Notes: generated by a model not told the origin, from the sequence alone. DNA of 64,000 nt from Colwellia sp. 1_MG-2023 (GCF_030546755.1 NZ_JAUOPE010000002.1:327301-391300), one strand, 5' to 3'; shown: positions 1-9,230, counted from the stretch's first letter. Numbers and translations: made by a program.

Positions 1-1
1 T

Positions 2-883
2 AGTTTATTGATGACTATTGCCATCGTTTGCTTGGGTGCATATTCCTTTGGCCAATTAAAGCAGACCAGTGAAATCGATTTTATTGATATAGCTGGCGAA
101 GGGGGCATTACATTAATGACACTGATATGGATATTTTTCACACTGGTTAGCCGCCCATCGGGTCGGGTGACAAATTTATTATTTATCGGTTTGTTATTTA
201 CCCATGTGTCGGTATTACTCGACTTTCTCGATGAGTTTTTCATTTATCCCGACGATCACTGGCTAACCGCCATTGAAGCACTACCTGCTCCATTAGGTAT
301 GGTATTAATGAGTATCGCTTTATATCAATGGCACCAAGAGCAAACAGCTATTAATCATCAACTTAGCCGAACAGAGCGCTTTTATCGAGAACATAGTTTG
401 GTTGATTTTACTACGGGCTTATACAGTGCCGAATACATGAAACAGCAAATAAAGCTTGAAATTAATCAGGCAAAGAAACAACAAACATCATTCTCGTTAA
501 TGATGTTCGATCTTCGCCATTTCGCTCAATTTAATCATGATTATGGTTATCAACATGGTGATTTAATGCTCAGAGAAGTCGCGCAATTAATTCAAATGAA
601 TATTCGTGATGGTGATATTGCCTGTCGATATGCTAGTGATCGTTTTATTGTATTAATGCCCAATACCCTAGAAGTGACAACCAAGGAAATTGAACAGCAA
701 ACAAAACGTGCCATTGAACACCTCGCTTTTAAACATGGCCAAACAAGTGAGGCAATTTACCCTAAAGTGATCACCTGTAATCATCAGTATCGAGGCTGGC
801 ACAGTTACGAGGAAGTGTTGTATGACATCAATAATCATTTAAGCGCTGCAAAGCAATTAGCTAAAAAACCGTACAGTGCCTAA
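2..883 (+). CDS. membrane GGDEF-like protein, degenerate (5' end at window edge)
   Basis: The reading frame is open to the window edge. It could begin at the ATG at 11, but the first residues look like the middle of a transmembrane helix, so the true start probably lies upstream. Further hydrophobic segments occupy roughly the first 105 residues. A GGDEF-type domain follows from about residue 130, opening with DFTTGLYS. Where active diguanylate cyclases have GGDEF this protein has ASDRF (in CRYASDRFIVLM), and the metal-binding region is also altered (FDLRHFAQFN). I infer it does not make c-di-GMP and may act as a sensor or partner. Its stop overlaps the start of the AraC gene (TAATG), so the two are probably translationally coupled. 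Confidence 0.75.
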   Translation, partial: SLLMTIAIVCLGAYSFGQLKQTSEIDFIDIAGEGGITLMTLIWIFFTLVSRPSGRVTNLLFIGLLFTHVSVLLDFLDEFFIYPDDHWLTAIEALPAPLGMVLMSIALYQWHQEQTAINHQLSRTERFYREHSLVDFTTGLYSAEYMKQQIKLEINQAKKQQTSFSLMMFDLRHFAQFNHDYGYQHGDLMLREVAQLIQMNIRDGDIACRYASDRFIVLMPNTLEVTTKEIEQQTKRAIEHLAFKHGQTSEAIYPKVITCNHQYRGWHSYEEVLYDINNHLSAAKQLAKKPYSA

Positions 884-1956
884 TGCCATTTTTTGAACAA
901 CATAAAAAATCGCTAGCAATACCCCTTTGGGTGATATTATTAGTTGATATGGCTAAGCAACGTCATATTGCGCCAGATAAATTACTCAAAGGCAGTAAGT
1001 TATTTTTAAGTGATTTATCCAACCCGAAGTTAAAAATTTCTCATCAGCAATTTTCTCGGGTTATAGAAAATGTCAGTAAATACTTACCTCATAGTGATAG
1101 TGCATTTTTATTAGGTAGTCGGCTATATCCAAATCATTTAGAATCGGCTGGTCAGACAATCGCTCATGCTGAAAACTTAAGCGATATAATCGCCGCTGCT
1201 CGTCATTTTCATTATCAAATTTTTCCTTTTCTATTTATGCGTAATGAGAGTACGGAGCAATATCAATATTTCATTTTTAATCAAGCAATTAGCATAGAAA
1301 ACATTAACCATTATCAATTTATTTGTGAGTTATTCTCCAGTTTAATCATCTCGATAGCTAAACAAAAACAACTTCCACTCAGTCGGTTAACCATAAGATT
1401 TCCTTACTCGGCACCTCGGCATATAGAACAATATCAAGCGTATTTACCCTGTAAGTTTGAGTTTTCACCAAGCGCTAATGCCGTATCAACCTTTAACACT
1501 CAACAAGTTTATCACTTACCGCTACAGATAAAGTTTGATAATGGATTATTAATGTTTCCACTTGCAAACGGAAACGCAGACTTGACTAAACATTACCAAC
1601 AAAAAGTGCCTTCAATCACACTTAAGATAGGATTTATCCATTATGTGATGCAACAAATGATCAAAAGAGTGCGAAATAAACAAGAAATTAATGCTGACTG
1701 GTTAGCAAACCATTTATCAATCAGTAATGCCACGTTAAAAAGAAAGCTCAGCCAGCACAATGTGACTTATCAACAATTATTCGACATGGTCAGGCAACAA
1801 CAAGCAGTGTTCTTATTAACAGAACAAAATTATAATAACGAAAAGATCGCTGAAAACCTCAATTTTTCTGATATCACCAATTTTCGCCGCTCTTTTAAAC
1901 GTTGGACGGGTTTTACACCACAAGCTTTAAAAAATTTAAATCAACACCCAAGTTAA
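883..1956 (+). CDS. AraC-family transcriptional regulator (OruR/ArgR-like type)
   Basis: 357 residues. The C-terminal part, about residues 255-352, is an AraC/XylS double helix-turn-helix: WLANHLSISNATLKRKL is the first helix pair, and IAENLNFSDITNFRRSFKRW with FTPQAL is the classic second motif. The N-terminal 200 residues resemble the ligand-binding domain of full-length AraC regulators of the OruR type rather than a cupin; this is from general resemblance. The start ATG overlaps the stop of the preceding GGDEF-like gene, which suggests one operon and a shared signal. Target and ligand are unknown. The gene ends in a spacer with no clear terminator. Confidence 0.85.
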   Translation: MPFFEQHKKSLAIPLWVILLVDMAKQRHIAPDKLLKGSKLFLSDLSNPKLKISHQQFSRVIENVSKYLPHSDSAFLLGSRLYPNHLESAGQTIAHAENLSDIIAAARHFHYQIFPFLFMRNESTEQYQYFIFNQAISIENINHYQFICELFSSLIISIAKQKQLPLSRLTIRFPYSAPRHIEQYQAYLPCKFEFSPSANAVSTFNTQQVYHLPLQIKFDNGLLMFPLANGNADLTKHYQQKVPSITLKIGFIHYVMQQMIKRVRNKQEINADWLANHLSISNATLKRKLSQHNVTYQQLFDMVRQQQAVFLLTEQNYNNEKIAENLNFSDITNFRRSFKRWTGFTPQALKNLNQHPS

Positions 1957-2300
1957 CTTCTTCACCAAAGATAAATATTTGCTCATTTATTACTTCAACA
2001 AAAACCGACTTAAGCGGAGCTGGTAAACTATTTTATAGATCTCATTCTCATATGGCTGATACTGCAAAAGCACATAAAAGGTATTAAAATTTAGAGAGGT
2101 AGTTATATCTCACGAATATATCTACCCAAACAATACGGCACTTACTATCAAGAATCGTTAAAAAACAGTACTATAAATTGGTTCTATAGAATATTTTCAA
2201 CGTTACATAAAACTCACTGTCTTTAAAGTTTTATTTTCCTTACACCTGACCGTGCAGCACTTTGTGATTGAAACGATAAGAATATGAAAAGATTTTAGAA
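1957..2300. other. gene-free spacer between the araC-type gene and rnpB terminator
   Basis: About 340 bases without a supportable gene. The only structure I see is an imperfect inverted repeat at 2098-2126: arms GGTAG-T-TATAT and ATATA-T-CTACC with a 7-base loop. It has no following T run on either strand, so it is not a convincing terminator; it could be an operator or chance. The short frame that runs on from the regulator gene has no coding character. Confidence 0.5.
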
Positions 2301-2335
2301 AACCGCTTAAACCATTATCAATAGCTTAAGCGGTT
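2301..2335 (-). terminator. rho-independent terminator of rnpB
   Basis: Perfect 10-bp inverted repeat, AACCGCTTAA at 2301-2310 and TTAAGCGGTT at 2326-2335, with a 15-base loop. On the minus strand it is followed by TTTTCTAAAATC. It lies about 10 bases beyond the RNase P RNA 3' end. Confidence 0.8.
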
Positions 2336-2344
2336 ACTAAAATT

Positions 2345-2737
2345 GGTGAGTTGACACATAAGCCGGGTTTTGTATCTCTTTCGAAAAAGAGTGACAATCA
2401 TTCGTCTAGGCTATAAATCGCTTTATAGCTCAAGCAACCTACCCGGTTTCCACGCGAGCCACGCGTATACTATTTAAAGTAATGAAACCCTATTTGGTCT
2501 TGCTCCGGGTGGAGTTTACCCTGCAATTACTGTTACCAGCAATCCGGTGCGCTCTTACCGCACCCTTTCAGCCTTACCTGTTCTTCCGAGGAAGTCATCG
2601 GCGGTCTTCTCTCTGCTGCACTTGTCGTCGGTTTGCACCGCCCAGGCGTTACCTGGCACCCTGCTCATTGGAGCCCGGACTTTCCTCCCCCTAATAATAT
2701 CGAAATAAATTAGGCAGCGATTGTCTCGTCAACTCGA
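2345..2737 (-). ncRNA. rnpB: RNase P RNA, bacterial type A
   Basis: Catalytic RNA of RNase P, which removes 5' leaders from pre-tRNAs. Read on the minus strand it carries the universal blocks: AGGAAAGTCCGGGCTCC near the 5' side, GGTGCCAGGTAACGCCTGG, GGGTGCGGTAAGAGCGCACC, GTAAACTCCACCCGGAGCAA, and the 3' block AACCCGGCTTAT. The termini GAGTTGAC and GTCAACTC pair to form helix P1. Ends are placed from that pairing and are good to a few bases. It is transcribed alone, with a promoter at 2743-2771 and a terminator at 2301-2335. A short reading frame on the opposite strand is a shadow. Confidence 0.95.
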
Positions 2738-2742
2738 GGCGC

Positions 2743-2771
2743 ATTCTACCTGATGAAATCATCATCTCCAA
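2743..2771 (-). promoter_or_regulatory. sigma-70 promoter of rnpB
   Basis: On the minus strand: TTGGAG at 2771-2766, a 17-base spacer, then TAGAAT at 2748-2743. The -10 box ends about 6 bases before the predicted RNA 5' end. The discriminator is GC-rich (GCGCC), a feature often linked to growth-rate or stringent control of stable RNAs. Confidence 0.7.
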
Positions 2772-2790
2772 CAGGAAAAACAACTATATT

Positions 2791-3486
2791 TTAGGGCTCG
2801 TCTTTAAACGCTTCTTTAATCACTTCTTTTAGTTGTGTCACAATGGCTTGATGTCTTTTTCGTATGTAATGATAAAGCGGCACGGCTTCAATTACCTTCA
2901 TACAATGCAAAGCACTATTTTGTAAACGTGCTTTTAATGTATCGGTTAATAAAAACTCAGGAGTAATAATCGCATCAACGCGATTTGCTTTTAACATCGC
3001 TACCGCTTGAGCATTAGAAGTAACTTCTAAGTATTTAATATTATGTTCAACTAATCGTGCTTTTATCGATAAAAAACCTCGTAAAATGGCAACTTGAGAA
3101 GATTTTAATGACTTCCAATTAGGAAAACATTGATTGGCTTTTTGGCTATAGCTATTCACTGAAAGGGTTAATAGTGGCGTAGGGATTCTAATATAATCGA
3201 CAAGTATGCTACCAAGCTGTTCAGATCGAGCAAGTTCTGCATCAACCCAATCACTTTCCTTCGCTGTTTCCAAAGATCTTCTTGCCGGTAAGCGAATGAG
3301 TTCTGCCTTGATACCTACTTTTTGGTACGATTTAAGTAATTTATTTTCTACCCTAGGGACGACAGTGATAATATCTGGTGTGGTAATTTTAAATGTGTTG
3401 GCGATAGTGGTAGCTGGCAATATAGCTCCCTGTAAAAACAGCATAATCATGCATAGTTGCCATGTGCTTATTCCTTTTAATGCCAT
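2791..3486 (-). CDS. orphan periplasmic solute-binding protein (family 3-like)
   Basis: About 231 residues from the ATG at 3486; a TTG at 3501 is also possible. An N-terminal signal peptide is visible (hydrophobic stretch ending near ATTIAN). The remainder looks like a divergent type-II periplasmic binding protein: ITTPDIITVVPRVENKLLKS near the start and a typical late segment around AMLKANRVDAIITPEFLL, where the ligand-dependent hinge region of these proteins lies. No ABC permease or ATPase is adjacent; neighbours are rnpB and rsmI. Such orphan binding proteins may serve in sensing rather than transport. Ligand unknown. Confidence 0.7.
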   Translation of the reverse strand: MALKGISTWQLCMIMLFLQGAILPATTIANTFKITTPDIITVVPRVENKLLKSYQKVGIKAELIRLPARRSLETAKESDWVDAELARSEQLGSILVDYIRIPTPLLTLSVNSYSQKANQCFPNWKSLKSSQVAILRGFLSIKARLVEHNIKYLEVTSNAQAVAMLKANRVDAIITPEFLLTDTLKARLQNSALHCMKVIEAVPLYHYIRKRHQAIVTQLKEVIKEAFKDEP

Positions 3487-3541
3487 GCTTAGAAAATCCA
3501 ATGTAATATCTATAAAGTCCCTACATACCTATGATAATAAA

Positions 3542-4390
3542 TTATTTTAACGATAAAGCTATATCATAAAGGGCATTTTTCTTGACGCCATGAATTTCAG
3601 CGGCAATGGCACATGCTCTTTTAGGCTTCATCTCTGTTAATAATAATTTTAACGTCGCGATAGCTTGTGGAGATATTTCATTAACATCGGCTTTATAACC
3701 TTCAATAATTAATACCATTTCCCCTTTTAATTGATTAGAGTCTTGCTCTAACCAAGCAAGTAAATTTTCTGCCATGTCAGAATATATAGTTTCAAAGGTT
3801 TTAGTGAGTTCTCTTGCAATAACAACATAACGTTCTCCTCCTAAGGTTTCGACAATATCCTTAACAGTATCAATCGCTCTGCGTGGTGCGTCATAAAAAA
3901 CCATGGTTCTCGCTTCATGCTCTAGCGATTGTAACACGGCTTTTCTTGCACCAGATTTAGCCGGTAAAAAGCCTTCAAAACTAAATCTGTCAGTTGGTAA
4001 ACCGGCAACCGACAAGGCTGAAATAGCAGCACAAGCGCCTGGTACTGGCGACACCTTTATCCCTAAACTACGACAATATCTAACAAGGTGAAATCCTGGG
4101 TCACTAATTAAAGGTGTACCAGCATCAGATACTAAAGCAATATTTTTACCTGCTTGTAATAAGCTAGCAACATACTCTTGTTTTTGTCTCTCATTATGAT
4201 CGTGCAGTGATAAGGTTTTATTGGAAATAGAAAAAGCAGACAATAATTTTTTGGTATGTCGGGTATCTTCACAGGCAATGATATCGACACTTGCGAGAGT
4301 ATCTAACGCCCGCTGACTGATATCGGCTAAATTACCTATCGGAGTAGCAACAATATATAAGGTACCTAAAATTTCTGCTTTATCTGTCAT
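3542..4390 (-). CDS. rsmI: 16S rRNA (cytidine1402-2'-O)-methyltransferase RsmI
   Basis: 282 residues, usual length for the family. RsmI uses S-adenosylmethionine to methylate the 2'-OH of C1402 in the decoding centre of 16S rRNA. Signature segments: [17 protein letters not shown] at the N-terminus, [29 protein letters not shown], and [20 protein letters not shown], all diagnostic of the tetrapyrrole-methylase fold. It is divergent from lpoA with about 76 bases between starts, the same arrangement as rsmI/lpoA (yraL/yraM) in E. coli. Confidence 0.95.
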   Translation of the reverse strand: MTDKAEILGTLYIVATPIGNLADISQRALDTLASVDIIACEDTRHTKKLLSAFSISNKTLSLHDHNERQKQEYVASLLQAGKNIALVSDAGTPLISDPGFHLVRYCRSLGIKVSPVPGACAAISALSVAGLPTDRFSFEGFLPAKSGARKAVLQSLEHEARTMVFYDAPRRAIDTVKDIVETLGGERYVVIARELTKTFETIYSDMAENLLAWLEQDSNQLKGEMVLIIEGYKADVNEISPQAIATLKLLLTEMKPKRACAIAAEIHGVKKNALYDIALSLK

Positions 4391-4466
4391 TTATCTATAC
4401 TTGTGTTGAGCCAATCGAAGATGACGTTTATTATACAGTAACTAGATACATTACGGGCTTTTCTTT

Positions 4467-6320
4467 GTGAACAAAAATTTAATATCACAACACACTTTTT
4501 CCCTGTTGATCACCATGTTGTTAGCAAGTGTTTTATTTAGCTGTTCGACCCCAAAAGTCAGTCAAAAAAAAGCAAAACAACCAGATAGTACCATTGCTGT
4601 TGATATAGATGCAGCAATTAGCGCCGATGAATATTTAAACCAAGCGGCAAATGCTGAACCTCACCAGGCGATTAATTTAATTATTTCAGCAAGCCAAAAG
4701 TTTATTGATGAAAATAATTTAGCGAAAGCTTTATGGCTTAGCGAACAAACGCTACCACTTGCCGAAGATCAATTACAACGAGATCAACTTGTATTAATTA
4801 AAGCCCAAGGTTTATTACAAATTGGGAATATAGAACTCGCTTTGAAAACGCTTCAACAAATTAAAGCGGCGGATTTGCTTTCTCCCCCTCTTCAATTTCA
4901 ATATTATCAAACACTCGCAGAGGTTCAACACCAACGTGGCTTGAACTTAGCAGCAGTGGATGCACGTTTAAGAGCGTTTGAATTAAATCCCAACACCACT
5001 AAAATTGATGTTGACACGCTTTGGCTGACGTTAAATCAATTATCTCAATGGGAAATTGAACAACTGGTTTCAAACAAGCCTCCACAGATACAAGGCTGGC
5101 AACAGTTATTAAATTTTGCTCATCGATTTGGTTATGATTCCAGTAGTTTTCAACGCTATTTATCACAATGGCAAAGAGAGTTTTCACAACATCCTGCTAA
5201 CCTTTTAATTCCACAATTGATGAATGAAGAGGTAACTTTTGTTCAAAATCAGCAAAATATCGCTATTATACTGCCGTTATCTGGCAGACAAAAAGCGGCG
5301 GGTGAATCTTCACAACAAGGTATATTGTCAGCATATAATAATGCCGAGAACAAAAAACTCCATTTTATTGACTCCAATAAAGTGGATATGACAACGCTTA
5401 GTCAAACCTTTACCGAATTAGGTATTAATTATGTTATTGGGCCATTATTAAAAGAAAATGTTGATCAATACCTCGCTCAAACTGCACTTACGCTACCAAC
5501 ACTTTTATTAAATTCGCCAACAAGAGAAACTTTAAAAGAACAACATATCGTACTTTCAATGAACCCTGCTGATGAAGCAATTCAAGCAGCCACAACATTA
5601 AGTCAAAGAAACTTTCGTCATCCCATTATATTTAGCCAGAAAGATAATGTCAGTAAACGCATTGCTGAAACTTTCGCATCGCAATGGCATAAAATTACCG
5701 GAAAAACACCGGAGACAGTTTATATAAATGGTGGCGCAACCATGCAAAATGAGCTCAAAGACAGCTTAGGTGTGTCGGCAAGCCAAGCGCGTATAAATAA
5801 TATTGATAAGCGAATTCGACAAAAAATTAAAACCGAAGCGAGAAATAGACGTGACTTAGATATGATTTATGTAGTGGGTTCTCCTAATGAAACTCGTTTA
5901 TTAAAACCTTATATTGATGTCAATATCAGTCCTTTTTCTAATCAAATTCCTATCTTTGCAAGTTCGCGTAGTCACAGCGATAACGCCGATAAAAGTGATA
6001 GTCGTGACCTAACAGGTTTAGAGTTTACTGAAATGCCATGGATTCTACCCAGTAAACAGCAGAATCAACCGTTAAAACAATTGATAGAAACAATTTGGCC
6101 AAACAGAAGTGACAGCTTACAACGAATTTTTGCGATGGGTTACGACAGCTTATCGCTTATTGATAAATTTCATATGTTTAAACTATATCCCTATATCAGG
6201 CACTATGGTCAAACAGGCATCCTAAAACTGAACAATAATACGGTATTAACGAGAAGTTTATTATGGGGTCGTTACCAAAAGGATAAGGTACAAGAAGTTG
6301 CTATGGCACAAACTGAATAA
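4467..6320 (+). CDS. lpoA: penicillin-binding protein activator LpoA (outer-membrane lipoprotein)
   Basis: 617 residues from a GTG start at 4467. The N-terminus is a lipoprotein signal with lipobox LFSC (Cys26). Residues about 40-250 are TPR-like helices, and from about 255 a periplasmic-binding-protein-like domain begins (NIAIILPLSGRQKAAGESSQ), the LpoA architecture. In E. coli LpoA activates PBP1a from the outer membrane; here that role is by homology. It heads lpoA-yraN-diaA-dolP, the conserved order, and its 3' end overlaps yraN by 23 bases. Confidence 0.92.
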   Translation: MNKNLISQHTFSLLITMLLASVLFSCSTPKVSQKKAKQPDSTIAVDIDAAISADEYLNQAANAEPHQAINLIISASQKFIDENNLAKALWLSEQTLPLAEDQLQRDQLVLIKAQGLLQIGNIELALKTLQQIKAADLLSPPLQFQYYQTLAEVQHQRGLNLAAVDARLRAFELNPNTTKIDVDTLWLTLNQLSQWEIEQLVSNKPPQIQGWQQLLNFAHRFGYDSSSFQRYLSQWQREFSQHPANLLIPQLMNEEVTFVQNQQNIAIILPLSGRQKAAGESSQQGILSAYNNAENKKLHFIDSNKVDMTTLSQTFTELGINYVIGPLLKENVDQYLAQTALTLPTLLLNSPTRETLKEQHIVLSMNPADEAIQAATTLSQRNFRHPIIFSQKDNVSKRIAETFASQWHKITGKTPETVYINGGATMQNELKDSLGVSASQARINNIDKRIRQKIKTEARNRRDLDMIYVVGSPNETRLLKPYIDVNISPFSNQIPIFASSRSHSDNADKSDSRDLTGLEFTEMPWILPSKQQNQPLKQLIETIWPNRSDSLQRIFAMGYDSLSLIDKFHMFKLYPYIRHYGQTGILKLNNNTVLTRSLLWGRYQKDKVQEVAMAQTE

Positions 6321-6708
6321 ATTCGCGCAAACTACTGAGACAACTAAACGCTCGACTAAAACCCTAGGCGATTCTTGGGAGCTATATGCCGAGCATTATT
6401 TAATAGACAATGGTTTGTCATTATTAACAAAAAACTTTCATAGTCGCCAAGGTGAAATAGACTTGATCATGAAAGACGACGATTGTCTTGTATTTGTTGA
6501 AGTAAAATATCGTAAAAATAATCATTTTGGTGGCGCTATTTCTGCCGTTACCCAGCAAAAACAACAAAAAATTATCAAAACAGCAATATTTTACTTACAA
6601 CAGCAAAACTTAAATGAATATAATACCGCCTGTCGATTTGATATTGTCGCTATTGAAGGCGATACCAACAATCCAACGATTCACTGGCTAAAAAATGCTT
6701 TTAGCTAA
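6298..6708 (+). CDS. yraN: UPF0102 family protein YraN, endonuclease-like
   Basis: Up to 136 residues. The core matches YraN: GDSWELYAEHYLIDNGLSLL, then GEIDLIMKDDDCLVFVEVKYR, which contains the GEID...EVK signature of a restriction-endonuclease-like fold. The molecular role in cells is not settled. The start is uncertain: the only candidate early start in frame is TTG at 6298, inside the end of lpoA, and the conserved part begins about 20 residues in. Translational coupling to lpoA is likely given the overlap. Confidence 0.85.
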   Translation: MLWHKLNKFAQTTETTKRSTKTLGDSWELYAEHYLIDNGLSLLTKNFHSRQGEIDLIMKDDDCLVFVEVKYRKNNHFGGAISAVTQQKQQKIIKTAIFYLQQQNLNEYNTACRFDIVAIEGDTNNPTIHWLKNAFS

Positions 6709-6739
6709 AGTCTATTATAGAATTAAACACCCAGCATAA

Positions 6740-7348
<609 letters not shown>

Positions 7349-7353
7349 ATAGC

Positions 7354-7926
7354 ATGAAATTAACACAATTTATTTTTATCGCTTCTACAGCCGCAATTTT
7401 ACAAGGTTGTGTTGCCGCAGCCGTTGTTGGAGTGATCGGCGGGGCAACCGTTGTTAACGATAATCGCAGTTTTGGTAATCAAGTAGACGATCAAAAAATT
7501 GAACTTGTCGCACATAATAACTTAGCGAAAGTTAACGGACTTTCGGATAACACTAATCTACAAGTGATTAGTGTGAACGGTAAAGTATTAGTCGTTGGTC
7601 AAGCTCCGAATAGCTATTTAAAAGATTTGGCGATTAAAACCATTAACCAAGTCGATGGTATTGAACATATTTATGACCAAATACGCATCGGTAATACGGT
7701 CTCTGTTACCACGAAAAGTAATGACATTTGGTTAACTTCAAAAGTGAAAACTGCCTTATTTGGTAGTGACAGACTTGACGCTACAAATATTAAAGTGGTT
7801 ACCGAAAACGGCGAAGTATTTTTAATGGGCTTAATTAAAAACAGTGAAGCAAATGCAGCTGTTGAAGTGGCTCGTAATATTAGTGGTGTGAATAAAGTCT
7901 TTAAGATGTTTGAATATTTAGATTGA
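7354..7926 (+). CDS. dolP: division/outer-membrane-stress lipoprotein DolP (BON domains)
   Basis: 190 residues. Signal peptide with lipobox LQGC (Cys19) and a glycine/alanine-rich segment after it. Two BON domains follow, about residues 45-115 and 120-190, each with the INGKV/ENGEVFLMG-type strand. The E. coli homologue DolP (YraP) is an outer-membrane lipoprotein that supports envelope integrity and localises to division sites. It starts five bases after diaA and is followed by the triplicated-arm terminator at 7986-8046, so it closes the lpoA operon. Confidence 0.9.
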   Translation: MKLTQFIFIASTAAILQGCVAAAVVGVIGGATVVNDNRSFGNQVDDQKIELVAHNNLAKVNGLSDNTNLQVISVNGKVLVVGQAPNSYLKDLAIKTINQVDGIEHIYDQIRIGNTVSVTTKSNDIWLTSKVKTALFGSDRLDATNIKVVTENGEVFLMGLIKNSEANAAVEVARNISGVNKVFKMFEYLD

Positions 7927-7985
7927 GTTCGCACTTCAGCTTAGTGATTAAGTTGATCATTATTCATGATGAAAACCGACGAAGT

Positions 7986-8033
7986 AAAATCCACCTAATA
8001 CAAAATCCACCTAATACAAAATCCACCTAATAC
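7986..8033. repeat. three perfect tandem copies of a 16-bp unit
   Basis: AAAATCCACCTAATAC occurs three times head to tail (7986-8001, 8002-8017, 8018-8033) with no mismatches. Each copy contains AAAATCCACCTA, the left arm of the adjoining terminator hairpin, whose single right arm TAGGTGGATTTT is at 8035-8046. Confidence 0.95.
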
Positions 8034-8046
8034 CTAGGTGGATTTT
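8018..8046. terminator. bidirectional terminator between dolP and sspB
   Basis: Arms AAAATCCACCTA (8018-8029) and TAGGTGGATTTT (8035-8046), 12 bp perfect with a 5-base loop, followed on the plus strand by further T. On the minus strand each of the three repeat copies supplies a TAGGTGGATTTT arm ending in a T run, so sspB transcripts meet up to three alternative right arms. Confidence 0.85.
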
Positions 8047-8047
8047 T

Positions 8048-8503
8048 TTATTTGACGACTTTTAAACTTGCTCGCCCTTTGCCATTACTTTTCGGCTTTT
8101 CACTTGTGGAATCACTTGGATCTGAAGCAACCGTTGATAACGTTGCAGGGCTTGTTTCTTCAGGTAATTCTTCAATATCTGGGTGTTCAATTGCTAAAGA
8201 GGTACCTGCACCATTTTCTTTCGCATAGATTGCAGCAACGGCACCATACGGCACAACGATATTTTCTAATTTGCCACCAAACCGAGCACTGAATTCTATT
8301 TGCTCTCCAGCCATGGAAATAGCACCAATCGCTGATGAAGAAATATTTAAAGTGATTTGACCATCACTGACATACGACATAGGCACTAAAACGCCATATA
8401 CGCTCACATCAACAACAATATAAGGAGTGAGTTGATTATCTGAAATCCAGTCATAAAAAGCCCTAACAATGTAGGGCTTTGATGAAGTCATTGAGTCAGA
8501 CAT
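8048..8503 (-). CDS. sspB: ClpXP specificity-enhancing factor SspB
   Basis: 151 residues from the ATG at 8503. SspB is the adaptor that delivers ssrA-tagged proteins to ClpXP. The substrate-binding domain is residues 1-110: KPYIVRAFYDWISDNQLTPY, VPMSYVSDGQITLNIS, FSARFGG and AIYAKENGAG. An acidic, Ser/Pro-rich linker leads to the ClpX-binding tail RASLKVVK, which matches the conserved XB motif. It lies five bases after sspA, the standard sspAB pair. A perfect terminator-like hairpin (8457-8480) sits inside its first codons. Confidence 0.95.
   Translation of the reverse strand: MSDSMTSSKPYIVRAFYDWISDNQLTPYIVVDVSVYGVLVPMSYVSDGQITLNISSSAIGAISMAGEQIEFSARFGGKLENIVVPYGAVAAIYAKENGAGTSLAIEHPDIEELPEETSPATLSTVASDPSDSTSEKPKSNGKGRASLKVVK
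8457..8480 (-). other. terminator-like hairpin inside the start of sspB
   Basis: Arms AAAGCCCTA (8457-8465) and TAGGGCTTT (8472-8480) are perfect 9-bp complements with a 6-base loop. On the minus strand the stem ends in TTTTTAT, the layout of an intrinsic terminator, but it encodes the conserved residues KPYIVRAF. It may be a coincidence of coding or an attenuator between sspA and sspB. Confidence 0.5.
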
Positions 8504-8508
8504 CAAGA

Positions 8509-9150
8509 CTAAACCGGATTTCCAAAACGTAATTCACGTTCTGCTTCAGTTAAAGAGGCTTGGAAAGACTCACGTTCAAATAATTTAAGCATATAAGTTT
8601 TTAGCTCTTTAGAGCCTTGGCCATCTAGTTCAATACCTAGTACAGGTAAACGCCATAATAGCGGTGCTAAATAACAATCCACTAAACTAAACTCTTCACT
8701 CATAAAGTAAGGCGCTTCATTTAAAATAGGCGCAACACTTAATAAGCTTTCTTTTAATTCTTGTCTTGCTTTATCAGCTTCATCTGCCGGACCATTTAAA
8801 ATGATCTTAGCTAAGCTATACCAATCTTGCTCAACACGATGCATCATTAAACGACTACGACCACGTGATACAGGATAAACAGGCATCAATGGCGGATGAG
8901 GAAAACGCTCATCCAAATATTCAATAATAATTGATGCTTCATATAGTGCTAATTCACGATCAATTAATGTTGGTACTGTTCCATAAGGATTTAAATCAAT
9001 TAAATCTTCTGGCAAATTCGCCATATCAACCAAGTGAATATCTACACCAACGCCTTTTTCCGCCAACACTATACGTGTTTGGTGGCTATACATATCATCT
9101 GCATGTGAATATAAATTCATCACTGAGCGTTTGTTTGCAGCTACGGCCAT
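8509..9150 (-). CDS. sspA: stringent starvation protein A
   Basis: 213 residues, close to E. coli SspA (212). GST-fold protein that binds RNA polymerase and alters promoter choice in stationary phase and acid stress; by homology. Thioredoxin-like N-terminal part: VMNLYSHADDMYSHQTRIVL then NPYGTVPTLIDRELALYEAS, with helical C-terminal part to LRFGNPV. The start ATG at 9150 has a strong GGAGG five bases upstream. It follows petC after an 80-base gap containing a GC-rich hairpin, and leads into sspB. Confidence 0.95.
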   Translation of the reverse strand: MAVAANKRSVMNLYSHADDMYSHQTRIVLAEKGVGVDIHLVDMANLPEDLIDLNPYGTVPTLIDRELALYEASIIIEYLDERFPHPPLMPVYPVSRGRSRLMMHRVEQDWYSLAKIILNGPADEADKARQELKESLLSVAPILNEAPYFMSEEFSLVDCYLAPLLWRLPVLGIELDGQGSKELKTYMLKLFERESFQASLTEAERELRFGNPV

Positions 9151-9186
9151 TTTGCCTCCAAAATTCTACTATTAAAAAATTAACAA

Positions 9187-9204
9187 TGGGGGCAAATGCC
9201 CCCA
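9187..9204 (-). terminator. GC-rich hairpin after petC
   Basis: TGGGGGCA (9187-9194) pairs with TGCCCCCA (9197-9204), a very tight 2-base loop; on the minus strand an AT-rich stretch ending in a T run (TTGTTAATTTTTT) follows. It probably ends petABC transcripts, perhaps partially, before sspA. Confidence 0.6.
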
Positions 9205-9230
9205 GAAAAAATTACGACACTAATTTTAAC

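Noticed and set aside
1902..2087. Frame extending beyond the AraC gene
   Set aside because: Overlaps the real gene end and has no ribosome site or protein-like composition.
2482..2694. Plus-strand reading frame of 70 codons
   Set aside because: It lies inside the antisense of RNase P RNA and its Cys/Arg/Pro-rich translation mirrors the RNA sequence; not a gene.
7986..8033. Triple direct repeat as a CRISPR or phage attachment site
   Set aside because: Units are 16 bp with no spacers between them; better explained as an expanded terminator arm.
8068..8292. Plus-strand frame opposite sspB
   Set aside because: Shadow of the sspB coding sequence; the sspB protein is clearly conserved.
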